Assembly (NCBI GenBank): GCA_016793775.1
Contig: JAEULK010000106.1
Location: forward strand, 1-45,048
Reading direction: 5' to 3'
DNA: 45,048 bases
Origin: Sphingopyxis sp.
GTDB lineage: Bacteria > Pseudomonadota > Alphaproteobacteria > Sphingomonadales > Sphingomonadaceae
Position 1 is the stretch's first letter. The number at the start of each line of letters is the position of its first letter. Made by a program: the position numbers and the translations under genes. This document shows, piece after piece, positions 1 to 7,695 of the stretch. The notes below the pieces were generated by a model that saw nothing but the letters and a program-made list of their open reading frames with translations, had not been told where the DNA came from and made no database searches.

Positions 1-101
1 CGGTCGGCCCGCGCCCCCTCGACACACCCTGGGGCAGCGGGTCCCTTCCCTGGTCCCTACTCCCCGCGACACGAACGGATTGAGAGGACGGTCTTAAAGT
101 C

Positions 102-1034
102 ATGCGTATCCTCTTCGTCCTGATCTTCGCGCCGCTGATCACGCTGGCCCTGCTCTATTTCCTCTTCCCCGGTCGCCTCGTCGCCTTGGGCCGCTGGATG
201 CTCCGCAAGCGCGGCGGGACGGTGCAGAAAAGCCTAACCGTCGATGGCCGCGACTGGCCCTATCTCGAGGGCGGCGACCCCGCCAAGCCTCTGCTGCTGC
301 TCGTCCACGGCTTCGCGGGCGACAAGGATAATTGGTCGATGATCGCGCCGTACCTGACGCGCGACTATCATGTCATCGCGCCCGATCTGCCCGGCTTCGG
401 CCAGAATGAGCGTAATCCGCAACTCGCCTATGACATCGCGGCGCAGACCGCGCGGCTCAAGAGTTTCGCCGACGCACTGGGGTTCCCGCGTCCCCATGTC
501 GCGGGCAATTCGATGGGCGGCTGGATCGCGCTGCGCTACGCGCTCGACTATCCCGACGCGCTCGCCAGCCTGACATTGCTCAACAATGCCGGGGTCAATG
601 GCGCGGACGAGAGCGACCTTCAGAAACAGGCGGCGAACCAGGATTACAACCCGCTCGTCCTCGCCAGCCTCGAGGATGCCGACCGGTTGGTCGCGATGGT
701 GGTGCACAAGCCGCCCTATCTGCCCAAGCGGCTCAAGCCGGTCTTCTACGCCGACGCGCTCAAATATCGCGACCAGCTCGACACCATCTTCTGGATCATC
801 GCCAACGAGGGCCGCGACCATCCGCTCAACGACCGGCTGGGCGAGGTCAAGGCGCCGACCCTGATCATCTGGGGCCGCCACGACCGGCTACTCGACGTCA
901 GCTGCGTGCCCGTGCTCGAAGCCGGTATCGCGGGCAGCCGAAGCCATATCTTCGAGCATGTCGGCCATGTCCCGATGATCGAGGACCCCAAGGCGACCGC
1001 CGCGGTGATGAAGGGCTTTCTTGCCAAGCACTGA
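102..1034 (+). CDS. membrane-anchored alpha/beta hydrolase
   Basis: A 310-aa alpha/beta-hydrolase-fold protein with a hydrophobic N-terminal segment (about residues 3-22) that probably anchors it in the inner membrane. The catalytic triad is visible: nucleophile Ser137 in GNSMGG, Asp261 in the strand IIWGRHD, and His289 in HVGHVP. The HGF oxyanion motif is at 69-71. A purine-rich GAGAGGA lies upstream of the ATG. The fold covers esterases, lipases, C-C hydrolases and haloperoxidase-like enzymes, so the substrate cannot be told from sequence. It precedes gpsA on the same strand by about 40 bp, which hints at a link with phospholipid metabolism, but this is only context. Confidence 0.85.
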   Translation: MRILFVLIFAPLITLALLYFLFPGRLVALGRWMLRKRGGTVQKSLTVDGRDWPYLEGGDPAKPLLLLVHGFAGDKDNWSMIAPYLTRDYHVIAPDLPGFGQNERNPQLAYDIAAQTARLKSFADALGFPRPHVAGNSMGGWIALRYALDYPDALASLTLLNNAGVNGADESDLQKQAANQDYNPLVLASLEDADRLVAMVVHKPPYLPKRLKPVFYADALKYRDQLDTIFWIIANEGRDHPLNDRLGEVKAPTLIIWGRHDRLLDVSCVPVLEAGIAGSRSHIFEHVGHVPMIEDPKATAAVMKGFLAKH

Positions 1035-1072
1035 TTGTGCCGCCACTCTCCCTAAAAACAGGGAGAGCGTTC

Positions 1073-2074
1073 ATGCGGTTGAAGGTCGGCCTGCTCGGCG
1101 GGGGCAGCTGGGGTACGACGGTGGCGGCGATGGTGTCGCGCAACGCGCCGATCACCCTGTGGGCGCGCGATGCCGAGACGGTCGAGAGCATCAACAGTTT
1201 CCGCGAGAACCGGAAATATCTCCCCGGCATCACCCTGCCGTCGGCGGTCCGCGCGACGAACGACATGGCAGAGGTTGTCGCGGGCGCCGATGTGCTCGTG
1301 ATGGGCGTGCCTTCGCACAGCTTTCGCGGCGTGCTCGAGGAGGCGAAGCAACATCTCCGCCCCTGGGTGCCCGTTATCAGCCTGACCAAGGGCCTCGAAC
1401 TCTCGTCGGGCAAACGCATGACCGAGCTGATCGAGGAGGTGCTACCCGGCCATCCCGTCGGCGTGCTCACCGGCCCCAACCTCGCGCGCGAGATCATGAG
1501 CGGCCAGGCGGCGGCCAGCGTCTTGTCGATGGAGGACGAGATCGTCGTCCGCGCGCTCCAGCCGGTGTTCCACTCCGGGCTGTTCCGCGTCTATACCAAC
1601 ACCGACCTCTTGGGCTGCGAGCTCGGCGGGGTGCTCAAGAACATCATCGCGATCGCGGTCGGCATGGGCGACGGGCTCGGCGCGGGCGACAACACCCGCT
1701 CGGCGCTGATGACGCGCGGGCTTGCCGAGATCACCCGGCTCGGCGTCGCGATGGGCGGGCGCGCCGAGACCTTTGCGGGGCTGACCGGCATGGGCGACCT
1801 CATCGCAACGTGCACCAGTCCCTTGAGCCGCAACCGCCATGTCGGGGTCGAACTCGGCAAGGGCCACAGGATCGACGACATCATCGCGGGCATGAACATG
1901 GTCGCCGAAGGGGTGAAGAGCGCGCCGACGGTGATCGCGCTCGCCGAAAAGCACGGCCTCGTCATGCCGATCGCGCAGGACGTCTACGACGTGACGCAGG
2001 GCATTCGCGACGCGCAGGAGGTGTTTCGCGGCCTGCTTCGCTCGTCGGTGGGTGACGAAGCGCACCCCGGCTGA
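1073..2074 (+). CDS. gpsA: glycerol-3-phosphate dehydrogenase [NAD(P)+]
   Basis: Reduces dihydroxyacetone phosphate to sn-glycerol 3-phosphate for phospholipid synthesis in the cytoplasm. The N-terminal Rossmann motif GGGSWGTT is at residues 9-16. The substrate domain carries GVLKN, with the expected catalytic Lys189, followed by a GDNTRSAL stretch typical of GpsA. The 333-aa length is normal for the family. The ATG at 1073 is preferred because GGGAGAG precedes it at a proper distance; a GTG at 1037 would add a 12-residue extension that looks unlike the family. It ends close to the unrelated small gene at 2178. Confidence 0.95.
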   Translation: MRLKVGLLGGGSWGTTVAAMVSRNAPITLWARDAETVESINSFRENRKYLPGITLPSAVRATNDMAEVVAGADVLVMGVPSHSFRGVLEEAKQHLRPWVPVISLTKGLELSSGKRMTELIEEVLPGHPVGVLTGPNLAREIMSGQAAASVLSMEDEIVVRALQPVFHSGLFRVYTNTDLLGCELGGVLKNIIAIAVGMGDGLGAGDNTRSALMTRGLAEITRLGVAMGGRAETFAGLTGMGDLIATCTSPLSRNRHVGVELGKGHRIDDIIAGMNMVAEGVKSAPTVIALAEKHGLVMPIAQDVYDVTQGIRDAQEVFRGLLRSSVGDEAHPG

Positions 2075-2177
2075 GCCGATTCCACCGCCAGCCGTTCTGA
2101 ATCCCCGCCGAGCCGGGAAGAAATCGGCGCGGCTGATCGTTCTACCTCCGACCACCGTGTCAATCAGGAGATGGACG

Positions 2178-2513
2178 ATGAAAAAATGGACCACCCTAGC
2201 CATTCTCGCGGCGCTTCCGGCAGGTGCCGTCGCTGCGGTGCCCTATGGTTCGATGCCGCCGGGTTTCGACCCGCCGCCGGTGCGCTCGACGCCGATCGCG
2301 GGCAAGTACAATCAATATTGGTATAATTACAAAACGGACATTCTGGAGGCCGAGAAGGAGCTGGTCAGCGACCTGCGCCATTCGACCGACCGCGAGGACC
2401 GCTGGGACGCGTGGGATGAATGGACCGTCGAGGTCGCCGATGCCGACAAGGATTATGTCAAGGAAATGCGCAAGAAGGGCTATCGCACCGGCCGCGTGAC
2501 GGTCGGCGGCTGA
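2178..2513 (+). CDS. small exported protein, unknown function
   Basis: A 111-aa protein with a clear Sec-type signal peptide: two Lys, a hydrophobic core and an AVAA-like cleavage region near residue 20. The mature part is charged, Tyr/Trp-rich and contains many Asp/Glu, with no recognisable domain. The start at 2178 is set by AGGAG at 2166-2170. A longer in-frame reading back to 2052 overlaps gpsA and lacks protein-like sequence. It is followed by a terminator hairpin shared with the convergent operon. Confidence 0.7.
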   Translation: MKKWTTLAILAALPAGAVAAVPYGSMPPGFDPPPVRSTPIAGKYNQYWYNYKTDILEAEKELVSDLRHSTDREDRWDAWDEWTVEVADADKDYVKEMRKKGYRTGRVTVGG

Positions 2514-2560
2514 GCCGCGCCACGAGCTCCCCGGGAGCGAGACTTCCGGGTCGCAAGGGA

Positions 2561-2590
2561 AGGGCGGGTGTCACATGGGGCGCCCGCCCT
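2561..2590. terminator. hairpin between convergent genes
   Basis: AGGGCGGG at 2561-2568 pairs with CCCGCCCT at 2583-2590, and the right arm runs into TTCTC. It lies between the end of the small exported gene (+) and the end of the acyl-CoA dehydrogenase gene (-). It could terminate the plus-strand transcript; the T tract is short. Confidence 0.5.
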
Positions 2591-2601
2591 TTCTCTTGCG
2601 C

Positions 2602-3756
2602 TCAATAGCTGCGCGGCATCCCCAGCACATGCTCCGCCACGTAAGACAGGATCATGTTCGTACTGATCGGCGCGACCTGATAAAGCCGCGTTTCGCGGAA
2701 CTTGCGTTCGATGTCATATTCGGCCGCGAAGCCGAAACCGCCGTGGGTCTGGATGCACGCCTCGCCCGCCGCCCAGCTCGCCTCGGCGGCGAGCATCTTC
2801 GCCATATTGGCCTCGGCCCCCGCATTGTCCCCCGCCTCATATCTGGCGATGCCGTCGTGGACGAGCAGTTCGGCGGCGCGCATCTGGGCGTAGGCGCGGG
2901 CGATCGGGAATTGCACCCCCTGGTTCTGGCCGATCGGGCGGCCGAACAGCACGCGTTCCTTGGCGTATGAACTCGCCTTCTCGATGAACCATTTCGCATC
3001 GCCGATGCATTCGGCGGCGATCAGCAGCCGTTCGGCATTCATGCCCGAGAGGATGTAGCGGAAACCCTTGCCCTCCTCGCCGATCAGGTTCGCGGCCGGG
3101 ATGCGCATATTGTCGAAGAATATTTCGGTCGTCGCATGGTTCATCATCGTGTCGATCGGGCGGATCGACAGCGTGCCCGCGGCGAGCGCCTCCTTCATGT
3201 CGACGAGGAAGACCGAAAGGCCTTCGGTGCGGCTCGCCGCTTCCTCGCGCGGCGTCGTGCGCGCGAGCAGGATCATCAGGTCGCTATGCTCGGCACGGCT
3301 GGTCCACAGCTTCTGGCCGTTGACGACATATTCGTCGCCGTCCCTCTTGGCCACGGTCTTCAAACTCAGCGTGTCGGTGCCGCTCGTCGGTTCGGTGACG
3401 CCGAACGCCTGCAGCCGCAGTTCGCCGGTCGCGACGCGCGGCAGGTAGCGCGCCTTTTGCTCCTCCGACCCGTGGCGCAGCACCGTGCCCATCACATACA
3501 TTTGCGCGTGGACGGCGCCGCCGTTACACCCCTGGCGCTGGATTTCCTCAAGGATCGCGGCGGCGGCCGAGAGCGGCAGCCCCGCGCCGCCATAGTCCTC
3601 GGGGATCAGCGCGGCGAGATAACCCGCCTCGCCGAGCGCGGCGACGAACTCGCTCGGATATTCGCGGGCGCCGTCCTTGGCCTGCCAATACGGGCCGGGA
3701 AATTGCGCGCAAAGCTTGGCGACCTCTTCGCGGATATCCGAATAATCCCGCATCAT
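2602..3756 (-). CDS. acyl-CoA dehydrogenase
   Basis: A 384-aa FAD-dependent acyl-CoA dehydrogenase that introduces the alpha,beta double bond in an acyl-CoA. Family blocks seen are GVTEPTSGTDT (119-129), the NGQKLWTS strand (146-153) and the C-terminal QTHGGFGF block (336-343). The usual catalytic Glu near the C-terminus (medium-chain type) is replaced by Pro363. Glu242 in the AERLLIA helix occupies the position used by isovaleryl-CoA and long-chain dehydrogenases, which fits branched or long substrates. The start ATG overlaps the thiolase stop (ATGA at 3756-3753), so translation is probably coupled. Last gene of the operon. Confidence 0.9.
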   Translation of the reverse strand: MMRDYSDIREEVAKLCAQFPGPYWQAKDGAREYPSEFVAALGEAGYLAALIPEDYGGAGLPLSAAAAILEEIQRQGCNGGAVHAQMYVMGTVLRHGSEEQKARYLPRVATGELRLQAFGVTEPTSGTDTLSLKTVAKRDGDEYVVNGQKLWTSRAEHSDLMILLARTTPREEAASRTEGLSVFLVDMKEALAAGTLSIRPIDTMMNHATTEIFFDNMRIPAANLIGEEGKGFRYILSGMNAERLLIAAECIGDAKWFIEKASSYAKERVLFGRPIGQNQGVQFPIARAYAQMRAAELLVHDGIARYEAGDNAGAEANMAKMLAAEASWAAGEACIQTHGGFGFAAEYDIERKFRETRLYQVAPISTNMILSYVAEHVLGMPRSY

Positions 3757-4964
3757 GCCGCCTCGAAGATCGCGGCGATGCCCTGGCCGCCGCCGATGCA
3801 CATCGTCTCCAGCCCATAGCGCCCGCCGCGCCGATGCAGTTCGCGGGTCAGGTTGGCGAGGATGCGCCCGCCCGTCGCGCCGATCGGATGGCCGAGCGAG
3901 ATGCCCGAGCCGTTGACGTTGAGTATCGCCATGCGGCTGTCGTCGTCGCTCCAGCCCCAGCCCCCCAGCACCGCGAGCACCTGCGGCGCGAAGGCCTCGT
4001 TGAGCTCGACAAGGTCGATGTCGCCCCAGCCGAGGCAATTGCGCGCGAAGAGGCGCTCGACCGCGGGCACCGGGCCGATGCCCATGCGGCTGGGGTCGCA
4101 GCCCGCAGCGGCCGAGCTGTGATACCAGGCGATGGGGGTGAGCCCGAGTTCTTCGAGCTTGTCCTCGGCGACGACGAGGCACGCCGCCGCGGCGTCATTC
4201 TGCTGGCTGGCATTGCCCGCGGTGACGACGCCGCCTTCGAGCGGACGCAGCCTGCCGAGGCTTTCGAGCGTCGCGTCGGCGCGATAGCCCTCGTCATGAT
4301 CGAAGATGACCGGGTTGCCCTTTTTCTGCGGCACCGCGACGGGCACCAGTTCGTCGGCGAACAGTCCGTTCGCCCAGGCGGCGGCGGCGTTCTGGTGGCT
4401 GCGCACCGCATAGGCGTCGCACGCCTCGCGGCTGATGCCATAATCCTTGGCGAGGTTTTCGGCGGTCTCGATCATGCCGCTGATCACGCCGAAACGCTCG
4501 ACCGGCTGCGACATCACGCGCCCGCGCGTCAGCCGGTCGTAGAGCGTGAGATTGCCCGCGCGCACGCCCTTGCGGATGTCGGTGCTGTAATGTTCGACGT
4601 TCGACATGCTTTCGACGCCGCCCGCGACCACGACGTCGGATAGGCCCGTCTGGACCATCATCGCGGCGTTGACGATCGCCTGCAGCCCCGAGCCGCAGCG
4701 GCGGTCGAGCTGGTAACCGGGCACCTCGATCGGCAGCCCGGCGGCGAGCCACGACCAATGGCCGATGCACGGCGCTTCGCCATTGCCATAGCCTTGCGAA
4801 AAGACGACGTCGTCGACGCGCGCGGGGTCGATCTTCGTCCGCTCCATCAGCGCCTTCAGGATGACGGCGCCGAGATCGCCCGCGGTCAGGCTCGACAATG
4901 CGCCGCCGAACTTGCCGACGGGGGTGCGGATGGGGGCGACGATGGCGGCGCGGCGAAGGGTCAT
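3753..4964 (-). CDS. acetyl-CoA acetyltransferase (classical thiolase)
   Basis: A 403-aa thiolase that cleaves 3-ketoacyl-CoA to acetyl-CoA and a shortened acyl-CoA. All catalytic elements are present: nucleophilic Cys90 in RRCGSG, NEAFA at 322-326, His359 in GHPIGATGG and the second Cys389 in CIGGGQG. A GGAG precedes the ATG by 7 bases. It sits between a class III CoA transferase and an acyl-CoA dehydrogenase, so it most likely supplies the thiolytic step for unbranched intermediates, while the SCP-x-like thiolase upstream handles other ones (inference). Confidence 0.9.
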   Translation of the reverse strand: MTLRRAAIVAPIRTPVGKFGGALSSLTAGDLGAVILKALMERTKIDPARVDDVVFSQGYGNGEAPCIGHWSWLAAGLPIEVPGYQLDRRCGSGLQAIVNAAMMVQTGLSDVVVAGGVESMSNVEHYSTDIRKGVRAGNLTLYDRLTRGRVMSQPVERFGVISGMIETAENLAKDYGISREACDAYAVRSHQNAAAAWANGLFADELVPVAVPQKKGNPVIFDHDEGYRADATLESLGRLRPLEGGVVTAGNASQQNDAAAACLVVAEDKLEELGLTPIAWYHSSAAAGCDPSRMGIGPVPAVERLFARNCLGWGDIDLVELNEAFAPQVLAVLGGWGWSDDDSRMAILNVNGSGISLGHPIGATGGRILANLTRELHRRGGRYGLETMCIGGGQGIAAIFEAA

Positions 4965-4979
4965 CTCTGTTCTCCGGAT

Positions 4980-6176
4980 TCAGGAAAGGCCGACGATACC
5001 GGCATCGACCAGCCGCGCAATCTCGCCCGACGGCAGCGATAGCCGCTCGGCCAGCACCTCTTCCGAATGCTGGCCGTTGCGTGGGGCGGGGGCGGGGGGT
5101 AGGCGGTCGGCCTGCGGGATCGTCGCAAAGGCGCCCGCGGCGGGATAGGCGAAGCCGCTGGGGTTTACCGCTGCACCGAAGATCGAATTGTCCGCGACCA
5201 GCGCGGGGTCGTGCGCGGCGTCGAGCATCGTGCGATAGGGCGAATGGACGATCCCCCCCGCGTCGAAGGCGGCGGCGAGGTCGGCATGATCGCGCACCGC
5301 AATGGCGCGCTCGAACAGCGGATAGAGCGTATCGCGGTGATCGAAGCGCAGCCCGTCGTCCTTGGCGAAGGAAACCCCGCGCGCGGCTTCGATCGCGGCG
5401 ACCGCTTCGCCGAGATCTAGCGCCGTAACAAGGTTCGCCCATTGGCGCGGGGTGACCACGACGATCATCGTCCGCTCGCCGTCGCGCGTCACGAAGTCGC
5501 GCCCGAACAGGCCATAGACGGCGTTGCCGAGCCGCGGGCGGTTCGCCCCGCCGTACATGACCTCCGCGATGCCGCCGAGATTGGCGACGGTGCCGATCGC
5601 GATGTCCGACAGCGGCAGCCGCACCTCGCCGCCTTCGCCGGTCGCGGCGCGGCGCTGGATCGCCGCCATCAGCGCGAAGGCGGCATAGGCGCCGGTCAGC
5701 AGGTCCCAGGCGGGCAGCACATGGTTGACCGGTTCGGGCCCCGCGCCGGTGAGCATCGGATAACCGACCGCATTGTTGACCGTATAGTCGAGCGCGGGCG
5801 AGCCGTCGGCCCAGCCCATCACGCGGACGGTGATCAGGTCGGGGCGCCCCTTGGCCACCGTCTCGTGCGACAGGAAACCGCCGACCGGAAAGTTGGTCAC
5901 GAACTGGCCGGTCGCGCGCACCAGCGCCTGCAGCAATTCGCGCCCCTCGGGCCGACCGAGGTCGAGCGCGACCGACTTTTTCGCGCGGTTGAGATTTTCC
6001 CAATAGAGCGAGTCGTTATTCTCCGTCACTGGCCAGCGCCGGAAATCGGGACCGCCGCCGATCTGGTCGACGCGGATCACCTCCGCCCCCATCTGCGCGA
6101 GATAGAGGCCCGCGGTCGGCGACGCCACAAAGGACGACGCCTCTATGACCGAGAGATTGGGGAGGAGGTTATACAT
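4980..6176 (-). CDS. class III (CaiB/BaiF) CoA transferase
   Basis: A 398-aa member of the family that moves CoA between acyl groups or racemises 2-methylacyl-CoA. It shows the N-terminal region ending in AEVIRVDQIGG, the NLNRAKKSVALDL block (61-73) and the likely catalytic Asp158 in AWDLLTG followed by an Ala-rich helix. In this operon it would activate the organic acid substrate as a CoA ester, or act as a 2-methylacyl-CoA racemase. The ATG at 6176 is chosen because the upstream in-frame extension runs through a palindromic repeat and is not protein-like. No strong ribosome site is visible. Confidence 0.85.
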   Translation of the reverse strand: MYNLLPNLSVIEASSFVASPTAGLYLAQMGAEVIRVDQIGGGPDFRRWPVTENNDSLYWENLNRAKKSVALDLGRPEGRELLQALVRATGQFVTNFPVGGFLSHETVAKGRPDLITVRVMGWADGSPALDYTVNNAVGYPMLTGAGPEPVNHVLPAWDLLTGAYAAFALMAAIQRRAATGEGGEVRLPLSDIAIGTVANLGGIAEVMYGGANRPRLGNAVYGLFGRDFVTRDGERTMIVVVTPRQWANLVTALDLGEAVAAIEAARGVSFAKDDGLRFDHRDTLYPLFERAIAVRDHADLAAAFDAGGIVHSPYRTMLDAAHDPALVADNSIFGAAVNPSGFAYPAAGAFATIPQADRLPPAPAPRNGQHSEEVLAERLSLPSGEIARLVDAGIVGLS

Positions 6177-6195
6177 GGCGTGCCACGCAACCCAT

Positions 6196-6280
6196 GTGTC
6201 CCCGCGAAGGCGGGGACCCAGAGCGCTCGTACGCGACGTAAAAGCTGCTCCGCTCTGGGTCCCCGCCTTCGCGGGGACAC
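6196..6280. repeat. perfect 30-bp inverted repeat
   Basis: The arms at 6196-6225 and 6251-6280 are exact reverse complements separated by 25 bases. The arms contain the palindromic core CCCCGCGAAGGCGGGG. It occupies the gap between the SCP-x-like thiolase and the CoA transferase and resembles the extragenic palindromes common in sphingomonads. In RNA it would form a very stable hairpin inside the operon transcript, which could attenuate transcription or protect the upstream message. Confidence 0.85.
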
Positions 6281-6292
6281 GAGAAATGCGAA

Positions 6293-7498
6293 CTATGCAT
6301 CCGCTCGCCCGATGATCGCGATCGACGAGACATTCTGGTTCGGCATCCCGCCCAGATTGTGACTGAGCGCGAAGACCGGATTGTCCCGCCGCTGGCGCTC
6401 GCCCGCGCGGCCGAGGATCTGGAGATAATTCTCGTAGATCATGCGCAGCCCCGACGCGCCGATCGGATGCCCGAAGCATTTGAGGCCGCCGTCGATCTGG
6501 CACGGAATCGGGCCATCGCTATCGTAGAATCCGTCGAGTACGTCGCGCCAGCCCTGGCCTTCCTTCGAGATATGCAGATCCTCCATCGTCACCAGTTCGG
6601 TCACCGAGAAACAGTCGTGCACCTCGATCAGGCTGAGCTGCGATCGCGGGTCGGTGATCCCCGCCTCGTCATAGGCCTTGGTCGCGGCGACGCGCGTGGT
6701 GTGGAAATAGCTGCCGTTCCACCCCTGCGCCTGCATCTCCCAGCCGTTCGAGGTCGCGAGCTGCAGCGCCTTCACCGTGACGATATCGGTCTTGCCGAGC
6801 GCGCGGGCGATTTCGGGGGTGGTGACGATCGCGCAGGCGGCGCCGTCGCTGACCCCGCAGCAATCGAACAGCCCGAGCGGCTCGGCGATCATCGGCGCGT
6901 TCAGCACCTGATCCATCGTCACCGCCTTTTGCAGATGCGCCTTGGGGTTTTTAGCGCCGTTCGCATGGCTCTTGACCGAGACATGCGCCATCGCGCGTTT
7001 GAGGTCGTCCTTGCCGACGCCGTGAACGCCGCGATAGGCACTGGCGAGCTGCGCGAAATTGCCCGGCGCCGACCCGGTGATCCCGACCATGTCGTGCGTC
7101 GTGCCGCGCGTGCGGACGGGCAGGCCGCCATAGCCGGTGTCCTTCAATTTCTCGGCGCCCATCGCGAGCGCGATGTCGCAGGCGCCCGAGGCGACCGCAT
7201 AGACCGCGCCGCGAAAGCTTTCGGTGCCGCTGGCGCAGTAATTTTCGACCTTGGTCACCCCGATGTCGGGCAGGCGCAGCGCGACCGCGAGCGGGATGCC
7301 GCTCGGCCCGATATTCTGCGCGTCGAACGCGGCGCCGAGCCAGGCGGCGTCGATCTGGCTCGCCTCGATCCCGGCGTCGGCCATCGCCTCTTCATAGGCT
7401 TCGAGCATCAGCTGGTCCTCGTCCTTGTCCCAGCGTTCGCCGAACTTGGCGCAGCCCATGCCCAAAATGGCGACCTTGTCGCGGATACCCTTGGCCAT
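6293..7498 (-). CDS. SCP-x-type thiolase / lipid-transfer-like thiolase
   Basis: A 401-aa thiolase-superfamily protein of the SCP-x/Ltp branch, used in side-chain degradation of sterols and branched acyl-CoAs. The nucleophile is Cys88 in ENYCASGTESF. The His motif GHPIGASG lies near residue 350. The usual second-Cys CxGGG motif is replaced by SHNLGGMP, as in this branch. The ATG at 7498 has GGAGGT five bases upstream; the longer TTG start at 7510 would begin inside that ribosome site. Its upstream neighbour carries a DUF35 domain, the usual partner of such thiolases. Confidence 0.85.
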   Translation of the reverse strand: MAKGIRDKVAILGMGCAKFGERWDKDEDQLMLEAYEEAMADAGIEASQIDAAWLGAAFDAQNIGPSGIPLAVALRLPDIGVTKVENYCASGTESFRGAVYAVASGACDIALAMGAEKLKDTGYGGLPVRTRGTTHDMVGITGSAPGNFAQLASAYRGVHGVGKDDLKRAMAHVSVKSHANGAKNPKAHLQKAVTMDQVLNAPMIAEPLGLFDCCGVSDGAACAIVTTPEIARALGKTDIVTVKALQLATSNGWEMQAQGWNGSYFHTTRVAATKAYDEAGITDPRSQLSLIEVHDCFSVTELVTMEDLHISKEGQGWRDVLDGFYDSDGPIPCQIDGGLKCFGHPIGASGLRMIYENYLQILGRAGERQRRDNPVFALSHNLGGMPNQNVSSIAIIGRADA

Positions 7499-7515
7499 AT
7501 TCACCTCCAACTATT

Positions 7516-7695
7516 CCCCTCTCCCCTTGAGGGAGAGGGATGCGAAGACTTGGCAGCTTGCTGCCTAGTCGTAGCTGGGTGAGGGGTTGTGGTCGCTTGC
7601 GACCACGCGAGCCAAGGGCTCGCAACCCCTCATCCAAGTTCGCCTAATCGCTTCGCGATAAGGCTCCCTATCCTTCTCCCTCAAGGGGAGAAGGA
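7516..7695. repeat. long nested inverted repeat between operon genes
   Basis: The ends at 7516-7540 and 7671-7695 are inverted copies (22 of 25 match), each itself palindromic around CTCCCCTTGAGGGAG. Inside, GAGGGGTTG and CAACCCCTC form a second inverted pair around two small hairpins. The right end abuts the stop codon of the HMG-CoA-synthase-like gene. The layout suggests a small non-autonomous element or compound REP in the operon gap. No coding capacity is visible. Confidence 0.75.

Noticed and set aside
4980-6503. 507-aa reading of the CoA transferase
   Set aside because: The extra N-terminus is translated palindromic repeat (6196-6280) and reads into the neighbouring gene; ATG 6176 gives a normal family length.
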